From Owenia fusiformis (Eukaryota; Annelida; Polychaeta; Sabellida; Oweniidae), in NCBI GenBank assembly GCA_903813345.2, contig CAIIXF020000007.1:25717564-25781563 (forward strand): a DNA stretch of 64,000 nt, read 5' to 3'. A program made the translations under genes and the position numbers. Below are positions 34,801 through 43,700 of this stretch, one piece after another (position 1 is the first letter of the stretch; each line of letters starts with the position of its first letter). Below the pieces are notes generated by a model. It worked only from the letters and a program-made list of their open reading frames with translations. It did no database searches and was not told the DNA's origin.

Positions 34801-37329
34801 TACCTTTGGAATAATGTCACCACCCAAAGACAAAGAAGGAGTAAGCAATTCTGCTTTCCTAGGGTCAAAGAAATTTAACTCAGCACTTTTACTCGCTTTG
34901 AACTTTAATTTCCATTTGTCAGACCAATTGTAAATTGCATCTAGATCATTTTGTAATTCAGTCATCTTTATATCTATATCACCAGCTTGAAATGGCTGGT
35001 AGATGGACGTATCGTCCGCATAGAGATAACATCTAGAGTCAATATGGTCAGTTATGTCATTGATATAGATAAGAAAAAGAAGAGGGCCTAATATTGATCC
35101 TTGGGGAACTCCAGAGTTGATGTAACTTTCTTTTGACCATTCAGAACTTTGGCCATCGATGACAACTTTGACCCTGCGATTAGTTAAGTATGATCTCAAC
35201 AAAGAGCATACATCAGGACCGAAACCATAACTAGGAAGTTTATTCAAAAGAAGGTTATGAGGAATTGTGTCAAACGCCGAGATGTCCAAAAATGCCGCTT
35301 TTACATTAAATCCTGCATCTAAATGCTCAGTCAAGTAATCAATTATTGTCAGTAACTGAAATTGAGTACTGTGGCCAGGTAAAAACCCACTTTGTAGATT
35401 ATATAAAAACCTTATTAAATATGATTCTCTCAGTAACTTTTGAAAGACAGCTTAAAAGTGTAATTGGCCTATAATTTGATGGAGTATTTTTGTCACTTTT
35501 CTTATGAATGGGAACAATGTTACCAAGTTTCCAGCATTGAGGGAAACAGTTTGTTGCAAAAATCTTGTTGATAAGTTTAGATAATGGTTGAGAGAGAGCG
35601 GGGGCTGCCAGTTTTAGCATTTTATTACTAATTTGGTCTGGTCCAGAGGCCTTATTTACATTTAAATTCACCAACGTTTCGAAAACTTCATTGTAATTTG
35701 TTGACAGCATGTTAATTGACTCATTTGTACGAAGATGTAAAAAAGCATTATCAACAGGCCCTTATAAACATAATCAATAGAGAGGTTTCACCCAACGGGT
35801 AATAGAAGCTAGAATTTATCCTCACCCGCGTTTCGCTATCTACGTTTGACTCCTGGGCATTAATCTGGTTAATTCGTTACGGATTTCAGATACGTAGATG
35901 AGCTTAAAACGTTGTGCAAAACCTCTCTATTATTAGCCTTAGCTTTTTACAATCTATTTTGTCAAACATGGACATCGCCATATATCTACAACCTTAATTT
36001 TACCTTTGGAAAATAAACCAAAAGATGAGCATGTTCAATATTTTTCAATCAAATCTACCTTTAGCCAAGGGAGAATTGAAGAGGCGGTTGAGATCATGAA
36101 AGAGGCCGTGGTCGTCCAGGAGTCGATGGTCTTTTCAGGAAGTGATCCCACTCTACTTTATGTTTCTACATGGGAATTCCTGGGAGATATGATCCTCAAA
36201 TACAAGCTAGAGGATCACTATGACACAGCAATAGAGATGTACAAGAAAGCTCTGTTAGCGAGACCCAGAAGAGCAGGTATTGGACGCTTTAGGATAATAA
36301 AAAATAATCATTGAAACATGTTACTCACACACACGCTCAAATATGAAACAAAGTTTGATTTGCTTTAATATTGGACCAAGAAAAAAACTCGCAGAGAAAA
36401 AAGCATTTGAAGTACAGAGATCATTAGTAGTGCATGCCTATGCTAACACCCCCAGTCACATTTCCCATGGCGACCGTGCGGTCTATCATTTATAACTCCG
36501 AGTTATAATTTCTACGACTACCCTGCGGCCTGTAAAAAACTGGATACACCGTACGGAGACCGCAAGGCGACCATAGTTTTCCTACGCTCGCCGCAGAAAT
36601 TCACTGATTTAATTGTTCTGCGGTCGACTTACGGCCGCCGTACGACAAATGTGACTGGGGTGTAAACAAAGTGCATGTTTTAAACTACTCTTGATTTAAA
36701 AGATCGCGACACTTCTATAAAAATGAATGTATCATGTAATACAAACAACTTCGCCATCTTTCAATGACATTGACAAAAATTTGATATATTTTTTTTTGAT
36801 AATTTATCGTAAGCTCTAATGTGGTATGTTTGAGCTGTTGTTGGTGTCAAATGAAAGATAAGGTTCTTATCAATTGCAATACATTGGACATACTATGAAA
36901 TTAAAATAACATATATATTTCCAATCGCTCTTGAAAGTGTATTGTAGAAAAATGGACATTTGTACGCAAAGATATTGATGCCTTCTAATATAATCTGATG
37001 AGAAAAGGGAGGTTTCACTTCTAGGGAACGATAGAGGGTGTTTTACTTGAAACATACCCTGGTTAAATTGTGAGTGTTAAACAACAATATATTTTCCAGC
37101 ATCTGTCTATGGTTTGTACAAACTCTACAAAAGGAAAAGACTCGACAGTGAAATGAACTCTCAACTGGAGGAGATTCGAAAAATCTGGTCCGATCCAGAT
37201 ACCGATTTTGAAGCTCGGGAAGAGATAGAGAAGTCGGATGATGGCACAAGCGGACAATACTCGATTCATAGTTCTCTGAACATCTTCATTGTTCTTCTTT
37301 GTGCTTTGAAGCTGATTTCATTATTCTGA
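14700..37329 (+). CDS. Secreted/GPI-anchored TPR protein, six exons
   Basis: The exons are 14700-14856, 30315-31090, 32536-32679, 33297-33568, 36065-36276 and 37100-37329. All junctions are GT...AG, the phases (1,0,0,2,1) match at every join, and the total is 1791 nt, giving 596 aa plus TGA. Residues 1-23 form a signal peptide. The mature part (LGEIEFNVTT, then HFMLGLKLLSCFWYDFAEKEF, HMPAHIYIRLGMW, QGRFNEA and DTAIEMYKKAL) resembles the family of TPR proteins common in bacteria and in some invertebrates, where helical repeats act as a protein scaffold. No enzyme motif is visible. The C terminus ends in a hydrophobic tail (NIFIVLLCALKLISLF) after a Gly/Ser-rich stretch, as in GPI-anchor signals. 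Function is unknown. Intron 1 is 15.5 kb of transposons, and intron 4 carries a LINE. Confidence 0.85.
15559..19128 (-). CDS. LINE ORF2: endonuclease-reverse transcriptase
   Basis: The protein is 1189 aa. An N-terminal basic stretch precedes an AP-type endonuclease at about residues 45-285 (LTLVFNNVQHLG, MGMSETFLT, VMGDFNGR, IGSDHCMLISYF). The reverse transcriptase spans about 530-830, with ISKAYDVIDRDR, GVKQGCVLSTTLFS and the catalytic FADD near residue 777. A C-terminal zinc-binding motif, CEECPDKIETLEHRLFEC, lies near residue 1105. The protein makes target-primed cDNA copies of the element's RNA. No stop or frameshift is seen. The clade within the LINEs was not resolved by eye. The C terminus matches the remnant at 2556-3310. 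Confidence 0.9.
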   Translation of the reverse strand: MASPPVPVSNSYNSNDTCKSKRPSPNMRPNRGRHRRSRKHKNNVHVNNLTLVFNNVQHLGLAKQQELKRFLDNNKVHIMGMSETFLTPNSSLSAMFSNHMLHSKPRLGRQGGGIGILTSNTDIKVTNDNLLNSKTDDFERYWIRTKVGDKNLALCVAYYPNDGTSNDRADQLTEELISNVATLESMGDLICVMGDFNGRLREFRNEKRPSPNGNLVELLIEVSNLNVLNLSPRCKGKYTWFRNNLVSTIDYILINDKFNHCFDNMIIDEAGNFSIGSDHCMLISYFNIQAAKADNISGPFPENRESPKIWKIDNDSDWKLFEEKLSFRLSNWKSSSFKSLDEMWLNWREIILDVANEVIGHKTISHKLRSFWDNELKQLIKNRKEANKFCRFWRASGITDLEAFQDIWNIYLERKEKVTLYIKRKMIENHIKVITKNASNKSSSSKSYWNTLNMFNQKSNAPIRIAHPKYPDIIIDDPKQVSAIIREYWAKAGNKNRNKHSSVNDFSKDLKHMEMNLTDTADPTKSIIDQVYFDRECLATHIKKLTNGKAMGTDLIPNEFLKYGGQAICETLFDIFTQCKDFEKFPVQWKEGVLKPLHKSGDQNIQDNYRGITVTSNVYKLFCSIVNVQLTSFCEEENIFGEFQGAFRKGLRLENNIFTMKALCSLRKSERKSTYLAFLDISKAYDVIDRDRMFLALWKKGVRGKLWRLLRQMYHDNKTKVAFGNGNETDWFTQPYGVKQGCVLSTTLFSIIMTDLYDQLINAKVGIKFEEQLIPTLMFADDIVLFANTENELNAMLKIVNEFAVKWGFNFSQKKSKVLVIGKKTDKTKEWSFGDLKLSEVHSYKYLGYIFHKNLRDNDHMNETALKAKKLNGYIKYTLNRHMNVKRIDFGNQLYKSKLLSSVLHSCAIWASDNKSYETRLKSMQYNAGRAIFDIKGTPAYEAIVSDLGWTPMKYTVLKRQVEYYIYIKSKKPTSLNARLLASMEKRFEMGKGNHWNYVKHIDATLKLMQLSGISETAENISYSYHKQILDLSKKYINDGILEKSSLDKYHQLNLIPKKGRATYLYNDYDFQSSRIKFLARAGKFNLNSEKSKWKNLNPPISPYCEECPDKIETLEHRLFECPSYETARNKFYLEMKNQVPSPVLEVYLESETSDKLKWIIGDEARILGGHDISVTVDRLNKILLKNIF
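19168..20835 (-). CDS. LINE ORF1: esterase-like, CCHC zinc-knuckle RNA-binding protein
   Basis: The protein is 555 aa. It has a Ser/Thr/Pro-rich N terminus (1-95), a basic segment with RRRSKRRLARS and a GRPRK AT-hook-like motif (about 100-130), and a coiled coil (about 155-205). An SGNH-hydrolase-like domain follows (about 218-375), with LIGSSIVRDV, YLQVGSNDCARG and AADHLHLSDSG supplying the Ser, Asn and Asp/His blocks. Near 470-510 are two zinc knuckles, CKKCGEPGHLVTTC and CHLCKELGHKQSLC. Esterase-type ORF1 proteins are known from several LINE clades and are thought to help form the RNP. The start was chosen because the ORF is open from this Met. Confidence 0.9.
   Translation of the reverse strand: MASPNFSTVSQLLSTPPGFTQDLITNDSLDGSFSTIMSSQSSPTTSIPETQSQTGDASPANSQTVNLQVPAQSNTGQSGVSPPTHTPTNSPNEPPQASGVPTRRRSKRRLARSQPARPSTVISKPRRGRPRKTAQASQGANKPQDPTSSHPIDLLTVMNMVRDLNESVKNLNNMQKTNEDLVKQLARITADKEELHRENAALRNQLSNASTMPNNTLPSLLIGSSIVRDVDSTKLVNTEVKCLRGGTISDVHKTLSSGDTNYNTIYLQVGSNDCARGNDVNLICEDYKLLLAGAKQRSKDIIVSSVTPRMDDSDAQSKIEQLNGFLLCHCSDEKVTFIDNDKIFKLQDGSINDGFLAADHLHLSDSGTNRLLKNLNISTKASDITLPKNKRAPPKRTTQRPQQSTQKTPPSPYESDANNTPQHPPQHTTRPWNNRRPTSNGYINTSKAKQHNAYKPTTHNNNAMNNKIKCKKCGEPGHLVTTCWHPATVRCHLCKELGHKQSLCPRSLQQSDSNMNGSKTDNYPRVKPQSLLQHKNSYPFNGPSYESFNRFSVLS
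21403..22210. mobile_element. 808-bp TTA-flanked element, copy 1
   Basis: The left end is CCCCCCTATCACACCAAACT and the right end is the inverse of CCCTACTATCACACCAAACT. TTA flanks both sides (21400-21402 and 22211-22213), the 3-bp TWA-type duplication typical of PIF/Harbinger elements. An internal GTTTGGTGTGATAG near 21815 repeats the terminus. The interior carries degenerate CGTTC/CAGTTC/CGTCC motifs every 10-13 bp. The ORF at 21390-21596 is not conserved enough to be a gene. Confidence 0.75.
24508..25017. repeat. 36-bp minisatellite (~14 copies)
   Basis: The unit is built from AAAGATGCCACCTTACACGA and GCACACTCACTCACCC. Because 36 is a multiple of three, several frames stay open for 87-213 codons, giving 12-residue repeats such as KMPPYTSTLTHP. 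This is a by-product of the period. There is no independent evidence of a gene, and the array lies in the centre of a non-coding transposon. Confidence 0.9.
25365..26035. repeat. Tandem repeat, ~170-175 bp unit, four copies
   Basis: Blocks around TACTCATTCATGATAACCATCA, TGATTGCTCAGATGAG, ATTATGCCAATGTCTAGACT, ATGCCAACCTCT and TTCATTATGATACATGTACTA recur in the same order at about 25370, 25530, 25698 and 25877. It directly follows the 36-bp array in the centre of the foldback element. Confidence 0.7.
27797..28110. mobile_element. TIR element ending CAGGGGCGGATCTGG
   Basis: The left end CAGGGGCGGATCTGGG pairs with the right end CCCAGATCCGCCAGTG. ACTTG flanks both sides (27792-27796 and 28111-28115). 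The interior alternates GGCCC and AAATTTT tracts and has G and C homopolymer runs around 28059-28097. Termini of this type are familiar from hAT-like non-autonomous elements, but the visible duplication is 5 bp rather than the usual 8. A partial second copy is at 30045-30255. Confidence 0.7.
28228..28308. repeat. Single arm of the palindromic MITE family of 32893-33236
   Basis: It matches the right arm of the complete copy: ATAAATCAATAGAGAG, AGGACCAAAATTTGATAGGA, CCACCTACTCTTTTACAC. Only one arm is present here. Confidence 0.7.
28600..28816. repeat. GTCC/GTCTGTC microsatellite-bearing repeat
   Basis: The palindromic CTCACATGAGTGAGCTATTG is followed by a (GTCC)n run near 28637-28655 and a second (GTCC/GTCT)n run near 28775-28813. 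Repeats pairing AGCTCAC.TGAGTGAGCTATTG with GTCCGTCC runs are common in marine invertebrate genomes. Confidence 0.6.
29223..29275. repeat. Short hairpin
   Basis: CCGATTGAGTGTTTTGTTCAA is inverted, with one extra base, as TTGAACAAAATACTCAATCGG after a short AT-rich loop, giving a stem of about 21 bp in intron 1 of the TPR gene. Confidence 0.6.
29458..29643. repeat. Short TIR-bounded repeat
   Basis: AGACGGCTATCTATC at the left is inverted at the right as GATAGATAGCCGCCT. The interior has two ACGTAAT-type half-palindromes. It is about 186 bp, probably a small MITE. Confidence 0.5.
30045..30255. mobile_element. Truncated copy of the CAGGGGCGGATCTGG element
   Basis: It shares with 27797-28110 the order AAACCCCAAAA.TGG, TTGAAAATGTTAGGCCCATT, AAGGCCTTAAAAGGCC, CGGCCCACCCAAAGTGGG and a terminus CAGATCCGGCAGTG. 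The left terminus is missing. It ends only 59 bp before exon 2 of the TPR gene. Confidence 0.65.
31096..31992. repeat. 52/53-bp minisatellite with 105-bp higher-order unit
   Basis: About 17 monomers alternate between two types, TTCATGCCACTGTTACGTAT (52 bp) and TTCAATGTCACTGCTACGTA (53 bp), giving a 105-bp dimer. As 105 is 35 codons, an artefactual 247-aa frame of 35-residue repeats runs through it. The array starts about six bases after the exon-2 splice donor of the TPR gene and fills the 5' half of intron 2. It is intronic, not coding. Confidence 0.9.
32893..33236. mobile_element. Complete palindromic MITE
   Basis: The two ~150-bp arms are near-perfect reverse complements, from TGCCGGCGTAAAAGGGTAGG to its inverse CCTACCCTTTTACACCGACA. 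The centre has GGGGACCATAATCCCCAGGGG and its inverse around TTTGACACTGGTGT. There is no ORF. It lies in TPR intron 3, ending 60 bp before exon 4. One-armed relatives are at 28228-28308 and 57908-58078. Confidence 0.8.
33650..35764 (-). mobile_element. 5'-truncated LINE with 10-bp target-site duplication
   Basis: TAAACATAAT lies immediately outside both ends (33640-33649 and 35765-35774). The element's 3' end, at left, is a poly(A) seen as a T run at 33650-33667, followed by ATTTATTTATTT. The 5' end is truncated within the RT domain. This is a clean record of target-primed integration into TPR intron 4, in antisense orientation. Its sequence differs from the larger LINE at 15392-20940, so it is a second family. 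Confidence 0.9.
33808..35710 (-). pseudogene. LINE reverse transcriptase, 5'-truncated and frameshifted
   Basis: The frame 35710-35399 carries SGPDQISNKMLKLAAP, PIHKKSDKNTPSNYRPITLL and LSKVTERIIFNKVF. The frame below 35405 continues with LYNLQSGFLPGHSTQFQLLT, then GVPQGSILGPLLFLIYIND and the catalytic YADD. A single-base slip in a T run near 35405 joins them. One codon is missing from the RT block that normally reads DISKAFDT (here DISAFDT). The C terminus has a zinc-binding block, CICGDKSETTKHVIFSC, like that of the large LINE. The style is that of jockey/CR1-type elements. It is truncated and not functional. Confidence 0.85.
36447..36662. mobile_element. 216-bp TAA-flanked MITE
   Basis: The left end CACCCCCAGTCACATTT is inverted at the right as AAATGTGACTGGGGTG, with TAA on both sides (36444-36446 and 36663-36665). 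The interior is GC-richer than its surroundings and rich in CGG/CCG half-sites. The 3-bp TWA target suggests a PIF/Harbinger-type mobiliser. It lies in intron 5 of the TPR gene. Confidence 0.7.
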
Positions 37330-39450
37330 TGAATACGTCATTAATACACAGCTGCTTAAATTTCCTTGTATATAAGTAATAGTGCTCCCAAAAATGAATA
37401 GTGTTCCCCAAAATATATTTTTAAGTTTGTCCTGAAAAAATGAAATAATGCAAACACTTTTGTAATTAACAACACTTTTTCATTACTTGGGGATTTATTC
37501 GTCAGAATCCACTTATGTTTTAGGATATCATGGTAAAACAGTGTATTCTTGTTACCTATAAAAGCCTCCGAGAATGACTTCCTTCATCATTTTGTGGAGT
37601 CATAAAATAAACACTAATGCACGATAATTCTTATAGTTTTTGTCGAGTGCCCGATATTCCAAATATATGCATGAAAACGATGTGTTCTTTATTTGCTACT
37701 ATGACGAAACACTCAAAATGACAGACAGCAATAAGTTGTGAAACGCACTAAATACCAGTATTCAGATGATTTAACTTGCAACTTATAAAGCTGACACCAG
37801 ATAACTTCGAATTCATCGTCAAAACAAGTATTGTAATATATATTTATACAGTATAATATTCCCACTTTTTATGTATTGTGCACTTTTGGATATCAAAGAT
37901 CCATCATGCTGATTCTACCTATTGCTCCTCGATCTCGTGAAACGTAACGTCATCTATAAGTTTTACCACATGGCCTTCATGGCAACTTTGGGGATTTCCT
38001 TCCTCTGACGTCACGTCAAGTTCTCGAGAGTTCAAATCTGACCTTAGATTTGAGATTTAACCTTTAGTTTACCTTTTAGTGACCTTTGAAAGGTCAAAAA
38101 AAGATTTTTAGATTGATTTTTTCATTCAAATTTAGCTCAGCTTAATTACAAAGACCTACATATACTGACGTTTGAAAAGTGAAATGTTCAAGGTCAATGT
38201 CATCAAATTAGGTCACAAACGATTTTGTGTTAGTTTCTCAAAGTTCCAGAAAAATCGCTAACCTGTTCAACTTTACAGATGCAAGTGCAACTTATTGCGA
38301 AGACCTGATTATGTTTGGGGAATGCTTACTGAATCACACATGGTGACCGTTTTGATCTTCAAATGTGCGATATTTCTCACTATGTGTTTTGTTAATATGA
38401 GGATTAGATCATCTTACCATTCATTACCATCAACTGAGATTAGCTTGTACCTCTTTGATATGAGTGCTGAGATCAGTATGCCTCTCTTTAAAATGTAATC
38501 GTGTCTTTTTAATGAATGGTGAAGAAGCTTTAATCAGCATGCATCTCTTTAAGGTGTTTTAGATCAAAGGTTAGTAGTGTTACATGAAAGTGAGTGGTGC
38601 CACATTAAAGAAGGTGGTATTAAATTGGTGGCGGTGCGAAAGCGATCAACCCAGAGAATGTATATTACATGTATTTTTACTTTATTGAAATTGCGTGAAG
38701 AATTTAAGACGGCCTAGTAGCGCCTGTTTACATGTTGCGCACAATACGCCCGTGCGTACCAAATGAATTTGAAAAAATAAAAATGTCTTAAATTGCATAA
38801 ATTTGTTTGCACATTTATTGGAGTCTGTATTTGTATATTTAACCATTAAGTTTTATCAGAATAATAGAACTATCTAAAGTTGATATAAAGATTGCAGATT
38901 GCATCAAATAACGTCTTCGAAAACAAATTCCTGGGGAACCTGTACCCCCCACAAGATGCGCGGGCTTCGGCCGTGCAATCAGACATTCCCAAGTGGGCGT
39001 ACCAACTCAAAATATAGCCTTACGCCCATGCTAGCATATATCTAAAATGATTACATCTCATTGTGAACAATTCATAACAATGGGAACCTATACGTAAAAT
39101 ACTTCTTTACAAAACCCCGTTTGTATTTTTGTGAACTGACACCTTTGACTGAAATAAAGTTCTGGCGCCGCCTCAAGCTAAGCCTTGTCTTAATCATATA
39201 ACTTTTCATTAAACCTTTAACGTACATAGTATTCATTTTTACATATACTGACCAATTGTAAGTTTTTAATATATGACTCAACAGATGTATTTTCTGATTC
39301 TGACCAGCTCGTATTTCCCTTATATGAAGAGATATTCTAGCCTGTCTTTAGGTCAACAATATCAAGTATCAGGGAACTAAAAGTACATTTCTAAACAGAA
39401 GCGAAAAAGCAGTCGCTGAGAATCTTTGGTGTAAAACGATGTTTTTACGT
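37330..39450. other. TPR 3' flank and intergenic sequence
   Basis: AT-rich and without a supported ORF. An AAAATAAAC at about 37603-37611 could hold the TPR poly(A) signal. Around 38030-38110 are repeated GACCTTT/AAAGGTCA motifs, a type of low-complexity repeat often seen in marine invertebrate genomes. Confidence 0.35.
37605..37610 (+). other. Candidate poly(A) signal of the TPR gene
   Basis: An AATAAA lies about 275 nt after the TGA stop of the TPR gene, in the context CATAAAATAAACAC. Only position and motif support it. Confidence 0.4.
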
Positions 39451-39594
39451 ACAGGGTGATACAAAGTTGCACAAAACTCACATCTAGTAAAAGCCACTTG
39501 CTGAAATAGTATAGTTTCCATATAGCTTTCGAAATCTCGTTTTTCGTGAGATTTTAAGAGATTTCCATATTAAACCTCTAATGACTTACATTGC

Positions 39595-39815
39595 CTTCTT
39601 TTAAATGGCATATTTGAATTTAGTGAAAGATTTCTCCTGTAATAGCTTTGATTTACACAGTTATGAAATTTGAATACTTTTCTATATATGACAATTTAAA
39701 AAAGCTAAATCAACTAACACCCTTTGATAAATCATGAAATTAAGCCACTTTTCCAAGATTTTAGCATGTAAGTGAATGGAACTCTAGCCCAAATTAAAAG
39801 AAACCGTATCACTAA
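39595..39815 (+). repeat. Interspersed repeat, copy A
   Basis: Segments GCATATTTGAATTTAGTGAA, TAATAGCTTTGATTTACACA and TCATGAAATTAAGCCACTTT reappear, reverse-complemented and in the matching order, at 48635-48985. There is no coding capacity. A mariner-like terminus, CAGGGTGATAC, lies just upstream at 39452 after a TA. Confidence 0.6.
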
Positions 39816-39974
39816 TACTGTTCATTGAATCTGGATTGTTTTTGTTGTTTAGAAGACAATGACATAAATCGAATTTCCGAACATCTTGATGTGATAACAG
39901 ATCAAAGTTTTTTCCTAAAAACTGAAAGCAACATTCAATTTGCTCCATTTTAGATTGCATCATTATGGGAGAAA

Positions 39975-40115
39975 GTAGAGGTTTGTAAAGTAGAAGGTTG
40001 CAAAGTAAAGGGTTGCAGATGCAAAGTACAGGGTTGCAAAGTATTTATATGGTAGGTGGTTGTTGCAAAGTAGAGCGTTGTAAAATAAAGGGTTGCTGCA
40101 AAGTACAAAGGGTCA
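39975..40115. repeat. Short degenerate tandem repeat
   Basis: A motif GTTGCAAAGTA.AGG recurs about eight times with spacings of roughly 13-23 bp. Confidence 0.6.
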
Positions 40116-40755
40116 CCCAGTATTAGAAATCGTGGTACCAAAAGCTGGTTGTAATCTGGTTGCAATTGAATTCTGGAATTACTCAGTGAAAATGTGACGC
40201 CTCCAAGTATTTATCCTTGCCTTGCTAGTGAATGAACTGCTAAAATACTTTGTTTAGATACTGTTTGTCTCTAACAGCATACTTTGAGTAAACAAAATCT
40301 GGTATTAATGTTTTTGGGAAGTTATTAGAATGTTTTCATTCGCTACATTGATGATGTTTAGCACTTCTTGTGCCAAATAATGACAAGACAAAACATATTT
40401 TCGGGTAATGTATGCAGCTACGTGACGACTGGTACCAATATTGACTGACCTTGAATCTACCAACAATAGAAATGCCATCATGAAAAATTAACACAGGTGA
40501 TGAGACGTGTATTGCTCCAACGTGCTTTAAGACCAAAGTTATGTGTTCCATGTAATCAAAAGGACCAATCACAGAGTCAGACACAAGCGCTCTTCTAACT
40601 CCATGGCATCCTTGCCCGGCAACATTGGAGGTTTCGCTACAACATTGGCATAAATAACGTTTTTCAAAGATCGGAAATCACATTCTAGTTAAATATCCTA
40701 TATACAAGGTTATTCCAGAGAAGAGTGTATTTAAAGGCTTATATCGACCGACAGA

Positions 40756-43700
40756 ATGTATGCTCTATTCATCGTCGCTTCATTCGGGCTATTCTCGGTG
40801 GTATTTGGCTTCCACAACGGAGCACCAACAATTTCAACGGTATGTACCAAGCTGTTACCTTACCACGGCTACCCAACACAATCAACAGCCGCACCATACA
40901 CAATTTCATACGACCCTACAAGTTACTCCCCTGGCAGTTTTGTGACCGGTAAGTATATAGGGGTTATGTACAGGGAATCCCGAGGGATATACAATATAAG
41001 ATATTTTTATATCCCAAGGAATATTTCCTGTATCAAAACCGACCGTACATAACTGTTGTATTCCATATCTGATGAGGTTTTAATTAAATTAACGTTAAGC
41101 ATGTCTCCCAAATTCTGATGTGTTAACTTGCTAACTTGAACACCAAGACGATAATTCTGAGCGACGTGTTCATTTTCTGTTTTTACTAAGAATTGATCCA
41201 CATTACTTGTTTTTTAAGTTTTAAATTTTGTTCACTATGTTCGTTTGCCATCTCTGTCGGATATATCGATTAACAACGATTCGAAGTCATTTCGTAGTCG
41301 AATACCATGTGAAAATAATAAACATTGACTAATCGTAGCCGTCGGTAATTTCCGGAATTTTTGACTGGTTGATGGCCATGAATCGAGTTGACGGCAAATA
41401 ATATCACCCCAGCTCTCACAGTGATATAGTTTCCTAGGGGCGGGGTGATTTAGTAGCCATCGGTCCAAATGATGTAAGACATCTTATCATGTCAAGTGAT
41501 CGCTGGAATATTACACCATGCGTTTTAGAAAGGCGCCTAAGGTTTTAACCCGGTTTGAAAAATAGGTGTAATCACGATTGCGGTTTTACAAACAAGCGCT
41601 TTTCCAAAACTCCTGGGACCATAGTCACTAAAAACGCCTTAAAAATCGTTGGGCGCTTTAATAGTGTAGTGTAATGCCGATCGGTTTTTGTAAAACGCCT
41701 CACCCGGTTTTCACCATTTAACTAGAGGAAATAAGACGAAAGTTTAAGGGCCATCAATAACATACATATCGTAAATAAAAGTCAAGATTTTCTAAAATTC
41801 CATTACTAGGACGTCATTATTTCAATGGTTACAACAATTGTAAATCGATATATCGAATTTATAATTTAGGTTTTCTTGCGAAAATTCTATTAATTTACTC
41901 CTGGTAGATATCATCCTCCTTAGCAGGCTTCCAGAATCGTACCTCCTTAAAGGAAGACTAGATTCTGGATTTTGAAACCCTGCGTACGGAGGATGGGTAG
42001 ATATTGGTTGGCTCATACCGTCAGAAAATGCCTATCCATTCTTCCTTGATAAAAGTATATGTACTTTTAGTGTCCATTACCGCCAATTCGGGGAGGAGAC
42101 AGCGACATAACTTCAAGGGATTCCTGTTACAAGCCAGGGATTCAAGTGATAGGCTGGTTGGAGAGTTCCTTGGGCCACCCGGTAACACTAAAACAGTTAA
42201 ATGCTCAAACCCAAAGGATTCCTTCACGCACGCTTCCAATCACGCCAGACGTTCGGTGACTATTACATGGAAGGCACCCGCAGAGGACGTTGGCCCGGTT
42301 ACGTTCAGGTACGCCAGATCTCTAAAGACAAGTCAATGATAATCTTTGTTGGCATTTTGATTTTCAAATATTTGGGTTTCCGTCATTTAAGACGCAAATA
42401 TTTTGCAGTTTTTCAGATCATCAACTGCAGCATTATATATGTAAAACATTATTTTACTCTCCATGGGACAGATGTAGTTACACATCGCACGAAACTGGGG
42501 ACAATGCGTAACATTATGGCGTCAAAATACCAAAACAAAACAATGGGCAGTATAGGGCGCAATCAGCCTTATAACGTCAGAAACGACAAGCGTTACGTTT
42601 TGTCAAGTTTAGTCAACCTAAAAATAAGATGCTTTGTTCTTATTCAATCCTGGTAAAATTCACAGTGCAACAAGATCTCGAGGACATTATTTCTAAAATG
42701 TTTTTTGATTTTTGAAAAACGGTCAGGAAATCCACTCGGGGCGTTGGTAAAAATTGATATGTATGGGATTTGTGGTAAAAAATCGATGCGTTACATTTTT
42801 TCTCTTATTATTTGAAAAATAAAGAAATCGGTTATTGTTTTGTAAATTTCGCCATGACAATATTGTGCAGTTAAATTTTTTTTTAAATCAGACCTAAATT
42901 AGAAGGTTAAATAAAGGTAAACTTATTGCTTGTCTCCTTCGCCTTCAAAACCTTACACAATTTTGAAAATCATAAAAGCGTTCATATAAAACGATTCGAA
43001 CTGTAGCCGCTAGGCAATTGTGATGTCATAAAAGCACATGTTTCAATGAATAAAATGTGAAATTTTAGTAAAATTCTGATCAGTATTTCAAAAGTTATCC
43101 CGATTTCAACGAACCGTGTAAGCGTGAAATGTTACGTCGTATAGCGTCTTACAGTCTTACAGACGATTTCGGGGTACATTCAACTTTAAAAATATGGTAG
43201 ATCCCATCAAACTTTTCAAGTAAAAATAATTTCAGTGAAATGCGAATAAAAAATACTTCAAAATGATATATGAAACGCATAGCTAGCTTTTTAAATAAGG
43301 CAGATATTAACGCTTTTAGCTGAGATTAGCCCGTATTTCCCGAATTGTCCCCAGGCCTAAAATTGTCTGCTAGTTGGCTAGAGACCAATATTCTAGCAGA
43401 ATTTGAGAACAGAATCTATTTTTTCGTTGTGCGTAGGGCAAACAATGATTTAAAACCACTTTCCACCCTTCTGTTTGTATAAGAATGGTCATGAGAGGCC
43501 CGTGGAGGGTCATAAAGGAAAGAAAGCCCTCTGAAATTCCGTTAAAATTGCAGGTTATTTCTTCATTTTTTGCTATAATTACATGATTTTGAGGGCCCAC
43601 ATCTCACTGAAATTGCTAGCGATTTTTCATTTTTACAGGCTAGATACACGTGTCAGGCTAACAGAAACAGTAAGCATGTGGGATTTTAAATCGCTACATT

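Noticed and set aside
41520-41720. GC-rich segment with GGCGCCTAAGG and CCGGTTTTCACC as a MITE
   Set aside because: Only short imperfect inverted matches are visible, and no edges or target duplication could be defined.
42201-42656. A 151-aa ORF overlapping Reeler exon 2
   Set aside because: It is in a different frame from the Reeler exon and runs on into the intron. The Reeler frame has clear domain homology and splice sites.
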